Origin: Takakia lepidozioides
Taxonomy: Eukaryota > Streptophyta > Takakiopsida > Takakiales > Takakiaceae
NCBI GenBank assembly: GCA_030704615.1
Contig: CM060731.1
Location: 15,562,001 to 15,626,000 of the forward strand
Reading direction: 5' to 3'
Length of the DNA: 64,000 nt
Positions 57,448 through 64,000 of the stretch are shown piece after piece. Both the position numbers and the translations under genes were made by a program. Numbering within the stretch: the first letter of the stretch is position 1; every line of letters starts with the position of its first letter. The notes beneath the pieces were generated by a model. It did not search any database, was not told the origin of the DNA, and saw only the letters and a list, made by a program, of their open reading frames with translations.

Positions 57448-57641
57448 TGTTCAAGAGGTTGGCACATAGGATGCGTTACACCACCTCTTGGGAGGGTTCC
57501 TAACGATGGGGTAACTCTTGTACCCGACCTCTTGATCTATCAAGTTTGAGTGTAGTAGGGACAGTGGTGGAGGACTTAGTGAGGCTATGGCCACTATCAC
57601 ATCTTGTAGCTATCTGGACTTAGAGGGACCTAAGCGCCAGC

Positions 57642-57653
57642 TAGGGGGGCGAT
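57642..57653 (+). other. polypurine tract of gypsy copy 2
   Basis: AGGGGGGCGAT directly before the TGTGATGG LTR start, as in copy 1 at 8229-8240. Confidence 0.8.
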
Positions 57654-57950
57654 TGTGATGGATTAGTGGCAGCCTAGTGATGGACTAGTGGTTGCACTAG
57701 TGGTGGCTAGTGACAGCCCAATGGTTGGACTAGTGGCTGCACTAGTGGTGGCTAGTGGCAGCCCAGTGGTTGGACTAGTGGCTGCACTAGTGGTGGTTAG
57801 TGACAACCTAGTGGTGGACTAGTGGCTACACTAGTGGTGACTAGTGGTGCACTAGTGGTGGACTAGTGATAGACTAGTGTTTGGTGTGCACATGTGTTGT
57901 GTGGTTTTGGACAGCGATGTAGTTGTGTAGCAATATGTATGCACACGACA
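57654..57950 (+). repeat. 3' LTR of gypsy copy 2 with internal 45-bp minisatellite
   Basis: Starts TGTGATGG, ends GCACACGACA. The last 45 bases (GGACAGCGATGTAGTTGTG...) match the copy 1 LTR. Between lie about five 45-bp repeats beginning GGACTAGTGG at 57682, 57727, 57772 and 57816, each rich in the palindrome ACTAGT. Copy 1 lacks the array, which explains the length difference (297 against 85 bp). Confidence 0.72.
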
Positions 57951-58655
57951 AACTCGTTAGATAGTTTGTGTTCTTATAAGATAAGAGGTTGGACTTTCTC
58001 CATTTTTGTATGTATACTTAAATTACGAAAACCATAATAAAATGGGCAATCAACGTTCTCCACATGAATCTCAAATGTTCCCAGGTAATTTGCCTACAAG
58101 GCCATCTAGTGGCATAGGTCATGGCCATTTTATTTAAAATGCATGCGTATCCTCGAATATTCTTAACAAAATCCAAAAACGACGTCATCTGGAGAGAGAT
58201 TCTATTGAGAGCGTGACAGTTTGTGAGCTAAGTGAGGATGACAAGGTAAAAAGAAAAAGGGTTGGGCTAGGGTTTCTAGCATTTTTCGGCATTGAAATAA
58301 CCTTGGCTATCTACTTTTGGCGACACTGATCCCTGGGGGGTCACTCTTTATAAAATATCCATATCACGTTCGTTCGCCGCTAATAAAAATAACCCCTGTA
58401 TACGGGTCCTTAGATCATTTATACCCCCTCTATACATATATTTTGAAGATTATAAAACCCCCTCCTGTAAATATATAGAAATTTGTAATTTCTATATATA
58501 TTTATAATTTTTAAAAAGTACCCCCCGTTGTATGTATATTTCTTTTTTTAATCATTAAAAAATACCCTCAAATATATATATGTATTTTTATTTTTATTAT
58601 ATCAAGTTTATTCTTCTAAAAACAGACCTCGGCCTGTACTACTATGTAGGTCCAA
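57951..58655. other. no recognisable gene
   Basis: AT-rich with long A/T tracts (58440-58620). No frame supported. Confidence 0.45.
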
Positions 58656-59060
58656 ATTTTATGAAACCAAGTCGGTGCATCCCTACTCAGTGAGGGCTTT
58701 CCAACGGTACCAAAATCGTGGCTAGAGGCCCAACGGTTTGGGAGATCTCAAAGACCCTACAAACAATATTGTGTTCATGCCATATTTGAAAATAAAACCC
58801 AATTATTTACATTTATGTCTCCGTGTACAAAGGATAAATACAGGGCCAGTAATTGTTGCAAGAAAGCCCATTTTGCTATTTTTTGCGAGTTTCCAACGAC
58901 CAAAAATACTTGAAATTTCATATCTCCCACACCGCAAGTTCCAAAATTATGAGACCAAGCCGGTGCACCCCTCCTCATCGAGGGCTTTCCAATGGTACCA
59001 AACTCCAGGGCTGGGCCCCGCGGTTGGGGAGATCTCAACAATGATACAAAACAAAACATT
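58656..59060 (+). repeat. direct repeat, two copies of about 110 bp
   Basis: 58660-58770 and 58951-59060 share ACCAAGYCGGTGCAYCCCT, GAGGGCTTTCCAAYGGTACC and GGGGAGATCTCAA, about 290 bp apart. Confidence 0.8.
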
Positions 59061-59104
59061 GTCTTTCTTGTCTATTACTGTTTAACATTGTCTAAATTTC
59101 AAGA

Positions 59105-59225
59105 ATCGCGGACTAGCCTAGTGGTATGGAGTTGGTTGCGGTGTGCAAGTGGTCTCAAGCTCAAATCGGCATTGCGATATATACATATCTTCAAAGTTTT
59201 CGAAAAATTCAAGGCACCATGAAAT
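59105..59225 (+). repeat. SINE-like tRNA-derived head
   Basis: Box-A-like CTAGCCTAGTGG at about 59113 and box-B-like AGCTCAAATC at about 59158. No cloverleaf-like acceptor stem is obvious. Confidence 0.4.
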
Positions 59226-59944
59226 TTAAACCCGCAATGAGAGTCGTGACAATGGTGACCCTTACCACTACACTACCCTCCTAATCATGCAAATCCCTTG
59301 ATGTAGACTTATATTTAAAGTGTTGCTTACCTCCCCTATGTATGTATAATGTTGTACATGGGGGGGTTAAAAATACCCCCTCCTTGCACGCATGTGGCTG
59401 GTACAAGTTGGCTAGGGTGCCCCCCCCCCAGGCACTGATCACTCTTGGTGGCACGCTGGTTTTGCCAAACCAAACAAGTGGCATGCTAAACAATACTGGT
59501 TTTGTAAAAAATACATGCTGCTATACATGCTGCCATGTATTTAGAAGAAGGTGACCAAAGCACATTGAGGCCATGTCCCCCCCACCCAAGGCAACCACCC
59601 AATTCCAGGTCCACAAACCAATTTGAAAACTTTATATTGGTGTTTATTTATTCTTATTTATTTCCACTTGTTGTTACCTTCTTCATTGGCTTAGTATAGG
59701 CAAGGCTACAAAGGATTCCCCAACAACATATGAGCTCAAATTGGGAGTATGTTTCCATTAGGGTCTAATGATGGCAACAGTGAACTCATGTACATGAAGA
59801 AGATGAGGTGAGGTGCATTGGTGATGCCAAGCTATTATACAAGTGCAATTAACAAAATTGGAAACTTAGAAATATGTGAGGCCCTTCCTTGAACATTGTG
59901 GTCTATGAAGCAGCAACAGAAGCTGTGATTGAGATTTAAAAACA
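59226..59944. other. no recognisable gene
   Basis: Contains C-homopolymers (59421-59430) and short frames only. Confidence 0.4.
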
Positions 59945-60010
59945 AAGAAAAAAAAAAAACATGGACAGAGGCCCTGGAATTTTATTAATAAGACAAGGGA
60001 AAAATAACCT
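59945..60010 (-). repeat. non-LTR 3' tail fragment, minus strand
   Basis: Its reverse complement reads CTTATTAATAAAATTCC then AGGGCCTCTGTCC and a T-run, similar to the tail at 63450-63503 (AATAAAG...AGGGCCTCAATCCC). It marks the end of an oppositely oriented copy. Confidence 0.5.
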
Positions 60011-61030
60011 TACAAAAGCCATAGAGGCTGATTGAGTTTAGTTTCCGGGGGGGATGGCCGCCAAGGGATCCACAGGTTGCGGTGAGAGGCAAGCCAGGGA
60101 CTTAGAACTTTTCTCAAGCCCAAGAAACCCACTCCGCTCCCTCATGCTCATCTTGATCTAACCGAGTCAGTGCGCTCATCAGTCGTATCATCAGGCTGAA
60201 TAACCCCCTCCTCCTATGCCATTTCTTCTTCTTATGTGTTATCAATCCAACCCCAGGCGGGCTAGGACCTGCCCTTTTCTAGGGTATGCTGCCTCTACAC
60301 GTCTCCCCATCTATCCTTCCACTCCATCCTTCTCTCTCCCTGGGTGACAAGTCCTAATCAAGCACGTACACTCATTGTTTGATCTATGACTTGATTAGCT
60401 TGCATTGCTGGTCTAATTCATGTTTAGCGTCAAGGCTGCATGCGTCCTCCACAATCACCTCATCTCCCATCACCTTGGCGGCTCATTATTCCTGCCAGCC
60501 TCTCCAAGGTACTGCAGTACTCCCCTCCTACTCTAAGCTTCCCAAAAAAAGCGTGCCTCTGGGTACGCGCACCTTGCTTAAAAGTCCCATCAGATCGCCG
60601 TTATCGCCTCTGCTTCTGTCTGTCTTCGGTGCTCCCCGGCTGTGTTCACTGCTGGCAGCTCCTCCTCTCTTCAAAGAAGGTCCCTCCCCCAGTGCTTGCC
60701 ACCCCGGCGACTCATGTTGGCCTACATCGCTCTGTGGTCATTGATCACCCCCCCCCCCACCCCGCCTCCGCCTCGCAAGCGTATTGGGCTGCCCTTCATT
60801 GCCGGCCGAATTCACCCCCGTTAGAGGTTCCAGTTTCTTTACTTCTGGCGGCCTGGTGCTCCTCCCAGATCCTTCTACCTTCTGACGCCTCGCTCCACTG
60901 CCTCGCTTCTGCCCTTAGCTTCTCTCATTTAAAAAAAAAAGGTGATACCTCGCCCTCTCTGTGGCCGTTCCTTTGTTGCTATCTTGTGCCCTGCTCTCCT
61001 GTTCAGCGATTGCTCCTCTCTCTCTTGCCA
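60011..61030 (+). other. 5' leader of the LINE-like unit
   Basis: Pyrimidine-rich sequence with poly-C runs upstream of ORF1. The open frame that spans much of it has no supporting domain; the ATG at 61031 is the likely ORF1 start because recognisable sequence begins there. Confidence 0.45.
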
Positions 61031-61756
61031 ATGGCGTCCCGAGGTGCCCCCTCCCGCAAGAAAAGTACGGGCTTAGGAACAAGCTCTAGAGGCAGGGGAA
61101 ATTGGGTCCATCGTATCTCCACCTCCACTTTTGTCAGTTCAATTCTGGGTAAAGGTCCTGAGATTGGAGGTCCTTCGCAATGTCTGGACATGGTCCCTTG
61201 GGCGGAATCAGTGGCTTCCAACACTAATTCTCAGGATGTTATACCGCTTGATCTAGAATGCCTTAGAGCTCACTCCACAAAAATGATGCAGCATGGAATT
61301 CTGATTCATTTCCCAGGGCGGCCTAGGGACAAAGAGGGGGCGAGAAAATGGATCATAGAGCATCTGGGCGCGGAAGGCAGCTTGACACACCATTTCTGTC
61401 ACGCAATGGGAAGAGGATTCTACACTGTCAAATTTGGATCCAAGGAAGAGGCGGATCGTGCCCTGGCGTTCAACACTCGCAGATCGAGGTTCAAAGTGCA
61501 CATCTTTCCGTGGTCGCCGGCATGGGGACACAAGGACGGCGCCACCTGCAAGCCAAGGATTATCGCTCTGCCCTTTCTCCCGGATAATTATTTGGCCTCT
61601 CTCCCGGAGATAGGAGCACACTTTGGTTCCTACATAGGTTGTTTGAACGTCTTTGATCTTATCGACGATGCAGTCTTGAGTGTGGATCAGGATCCGGCCC
61701 TGTTTGATTCGGGCAAGGACAGTGATGTGCCTAAGATAGTAGTGCTAATGCCATAA
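61031..61756 (+). CDS. LINE ORF1-like protein (DUF4283-type)
   Basis: From ATG 61031, a basic Ser/Arg-rich start (SRKKSTGLGTSSRGRGNW) is followed by DLECLRAHSTKMMQHGILIHF, KWIIEHLGAE, and GRGFYTVKFGSKEEADRALAF ... VHIFPWSPAW. The GRGfy..kF.s.e.a...l......l....W.P.W pattern is the DUF4283 fold common in plant LINE ORF1 proteins, an RNA-binding chaperone of the retrotransposon particle. The ORF stops at TAA 61754; downstream, in a related frame, GNAIKLPILDGSFISVQIKKE and a degenerate zinc-knuckle-like CFEC...GNDM continue the family layout. No reverse transcriptase is found. Confidence 0.6.
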   Translation: MASRGAPSRKKSTGLGTSSRGRGNWVHRISTSTFVSSILGKGPEIGGPSQCLDMVPWAESVASNTNSQDVIPLDLECLRAHSTKMMQHGILIHFPGRPRDKEGARKWIIEHLGAEGSLTHHFCHAMGRGFYTVKFGSKEEADRALAFNTRRSRFKVHIFPWSPAWGHKDGATCKPRIIALPFLPDNYLASLPEIGAHFGSYIGCLNVFDLIDDAVLSVDQDPALFDSGKDSDVPKIVVLMP

Positions 61757-63485
61757 TCAGCAAAGATTGGTAATGCGATCAAGCTACCAATTCTCGACGG
61801 TTCCTTTATTTCTGTCCAAATCAAAAAAGAAATGTTGAGCATTATGTGTTTTGAGTGCACTGGGTAATGACATGTTTAAGCTGACTGCCCACATCGACAT
61901 AAAGGTGATTCCAAGATACACAACGAAGCCCCCCCGCCTGGATTGCCACTGCCAGAGACCAGAAGTGTGCCCGAGACCTGGCTCTCCCCTTCACGCTCTT
62001 TGGATGCAAGCACTGTGGCGGCCTCGCTCCCCACACTCTCGCTAGAACGGATTGCAAAATGCAAGCGAGCTGGCTCGCCCTCAGTCTTCTCTCCACCACC
62101 GAGGCCTCGTCTCATATTGCTACCAAAGAAAACCCCCCCCCCCCCCATTATCCCCCAACAGTATTTGACTTCTGCCCTTTTCTCTGACACAGAAGATGAG
62201 AGACTGATCAACTTTGGCAACTAGGTGCATGGATCTCCGATCCTTTGCAAATTTGAAGCTTTGTGAATGGACTCTAGAGAACGATGTGAGGTGTAGCCTT
62301 GCTGTGATCAAGGTCATTCCAATAATCTATGGCATGTTAGCTAGACCTAACCTCCCCCCCTCCATTATGCTGACTAATGGCTCGGAGGGCTTGGCAGGAT
62401 CTTGGGTTACTAAGCACCATGCTACATACTACCCGGAAAAACTCTGTCTTAAGCTAGTGGGCAACCTCTTCGCTGAGATGCCCTTCTAGTTCCATCTTTC
62501 CAGCAAAACCACGGTTCATTTCGGGGCTTTCTGGGACAACACCACGGATTTTGACTCGGCCTCAACGGTTCATGTGCTGATGGCTTTCAAATGGGATCAA
62601 GATATCATGAGCGAAAAGCCAAGCTCGACCTCCTTTTCTTAGGCCACAAAGCAGTCATTGTCAGACGGATCCTCAGATGGCGCCCCATCCTCGGGCAACT
62701 TCCCATCCTCTGGAGGCTTTGCAAGGAGCATCGAGGCTCTCAAGGCAGGCTTCACCTTGGCAGACGCCATCCTCGGTTTCATTGCTGCTCCAGTTCCATC
62801 GCCAGCTCCGTCCCCAAATATTCACAAGGACTCAGAGGTGGGTTCCAGCCTTAACGCAGGCTCATCCATGAAGGCCACACTATCTCGCCATCCGCCCCTT
62901 CTCCATCCACTGTTGGGGGCTCATCGTCCTTGCTGCAGCCAGGTGCATCGACAGGAGGTGTAATCAATTATTCTCGGACTTCGACCTCTCCTGGGCAAAA
63001 ACCGGCATCCTCTACACCAGGATCTCGGACTCGTGAATCACTTGGCATGATGCCATCCCCTAGGAATGGCAAATCCCCTGCTGAGTCGGAGGACCTGATG
63101 TCAACTGGAAACATCTCAATCTGTGTGCGGCTAAGTCGAAGCTCCAACTGAACTTTGGTGGCTAGTCATCTTCGCTGGTTTTGTGATAGAATCCCATCAC
63201 TATCCCCCCCCTCCCCCCGCAGCTGCTTAAGAGCCATATACTTCGGCTGATTTTTATTTGGGGTGGCCTTACTCGTGGTTAGGCCTCGTGGCAATTCCCC
63301 CTCTCCCCCCAACCAAGGTTTTGGTTAGTAGTATTGTACACCCCCCCCCCCCTACTCCCTATCAGTGCTGGGTGATTCCCCATATGTCATGCCTTTATGG
63401 CCCCTAAGGAGGTTATTTTTTCTTCCTCTCTGTTCTCATTTTGACGCTCCAATAAAGTTTTTTGCAGGGCCTCAATCCCTTTCTT
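61757..63485 (+). other. degenerate 3' part of the LINE-like unit
   Basis: Short frames with Ser/Pro-rich composition and poly-C tracts (62136-62147, 63342-63353). Nothing resembling endonuclease or RT is visible, so it is either a 3'-deleted LINE or a non-autonomous derivative. Confidence 0.45.
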
Positions 63486-63503
63486 AAAAAAAAAAAAAAA
63501 AAA
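63486..63503 (+). repeat. poly-A tail of the LINE-like unit
   Basis: Eighteen A residues following a CAATAAAG signal-like sequence and the AGGGCCTCAATCCC motif found at other tails in the window. Confidence 0.75.
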
Positions 63504-63787
63504 TTCCTGATCAGTGGGGACCGGAGTGATGATACATTCATCTCCAAACAAGAGAGACGAGAGACTCCAGACTCCAGACCGCCAGATCTGGAGGTTTTTC
63601 TAACTCTGGTGAGGCCAAGCGAACCATGGTTACTTGGCCACGGGTAGGGCAAAGCCTTGGGGCCTTCTCTACCTGTCATTGCTATATACTTCCTCCTGCC
63701 TTGTCCTTCAAGCCATCGTCGGTGACAGGGTCTGAAGATTTGGGTAGTTCTCATTGAGGGGAGGTAGCTTTGATAGGCCTTACAAAG

Positions 63788-63981
63788 ATGGCAGGAGATG
63801 AGGAAAAGGATGTGCGAGAAGTGGCAGAAGTAGCAACTCCATCAGCAGCTGTGGAAGAAACAGAGGAGGTCAGCAAAGGGGTCGACGAGGAGGATACAGG
63901 GGCTCAGGTGGCTCCTATTGTAAAGCTGGAGGAAGTTGTCATTAGCACCGGGGAAGAGAACGAAGATGTTCTTCTTGATAT
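63788..63981 (+). CDS. RANBP1: RanBP1 (Ran-binding protein 1), first exon
   Basis: An ATG opens an acidic leader (AGDEEKDVREVAEVATP, VDEEDTGAQ) followed by APIVKLEEVVISTGEENED and VLLDM, which is the conserved N-terminal edge of the Ran-binding domain of plant RanBP1. The exon ends at a GATATGTGAGG donor (last exon base 63981), and the rest lies beyond the window. RanBP1 binds Ran-GTP in the cytoplasm and, with RanGAP, promotes GTP hydrolysis after nuclear export. It is a housekeeping host gene and marks where transposon debris stops. No frame damage is visible. Confidence 0.8.
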
Positions 63982-64000
63982 GTGAGGCTGGATCTTGCTG

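Noticed and set aside
60440-61030. N-terminal extension of the LINE ORF1 frame
   Set aside because: It is low-complexity, pyrimidine-rich leader without family motifs; the ATG at 61031 is the more sensible start.

Overview
The window looks like nuclear DNA of a streptophyte, most likely a large-genome charophyte alga (Chara-like). This assignment is an inference. It rests on plant-type spliced genes (an FPA-like SPOC protein and a RanBP1 first exon), plant-type CACTA transposases, and Ty3/gypsy elements that carry a cytosine methyltransferase, an arrangement I recall being reported from charophytes and dinoflagellates. There are no bacterial operons, ribosome binding sites or CRISPR arrays. 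Most of the sequence is transposable-element debris with a few host genes between.

Layout. 1-5.5 kb: little coding content; a Ty1/copia 5' end (LTR, primer site, broken gag), SINE-like repeats and an inverted duplication. 5.5-8.8 kb: 5'-truncated copy 1 of a Ty3/gypsy family whose integrase ends in a PHD finger. 10.5-12.5 kb: a minus-strand membrane-anchored AAA+ ATPase gene with one frame break. 13.2-14.7 kb: SINE-like and short LTR-like repeats. 15.1-19.4 kb: minus-strand pol of a second gypsy family. 19.3-24.6 kb: its duplicated gag-pol spacer and an opposite-strand gag. 25.0-35.0 kb: a large degenerate CACTA (En/Spm) element with a tnp2 gene on minus, a divergent two-exon gene and a TNPA-like gene on plus, an FCP1/NLI-type phosphatase ORF, and a terminal region full of TAGTCATA motifs. 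35.0-35.9 kb: an unrecognised ORF abutting the CACTA end. 36.9-39.8 kb: a degenerate FPA-like SPOC gene. 40-48 kb: AT-rich repeats, one SET-domain exon and a long hairpin. 50.5-58 kb: copy 2 of the PHD-bearing gypsy family, with gag, protease, a C5 cytosine methyltransferase domain, RT, RNase H, integrase, PHD start and a 3' LTR containing a 45-bp minisatellite. 60-63.5 kb: a LINE-like ORF1 unit with poly-A tail. 63.8 kb to the end: first exon of a RanBP1 gene.

The main discovery candidate is the 50.5-58 kb element. One retrotransposon family encodes a DNA methyltransferase (a writer of 5mC), placed between protease and reverse transcriptase, and a C4HC3 PHD finger (a likely histone-tail reader), fused to the integrase C-terminus. 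Both copies are decayed. Most of the nonsense codons that can be compared between copies are C-to-T or G-to-A transitions, several at CG or CHG sites, which fits decay of methylated cytosines.
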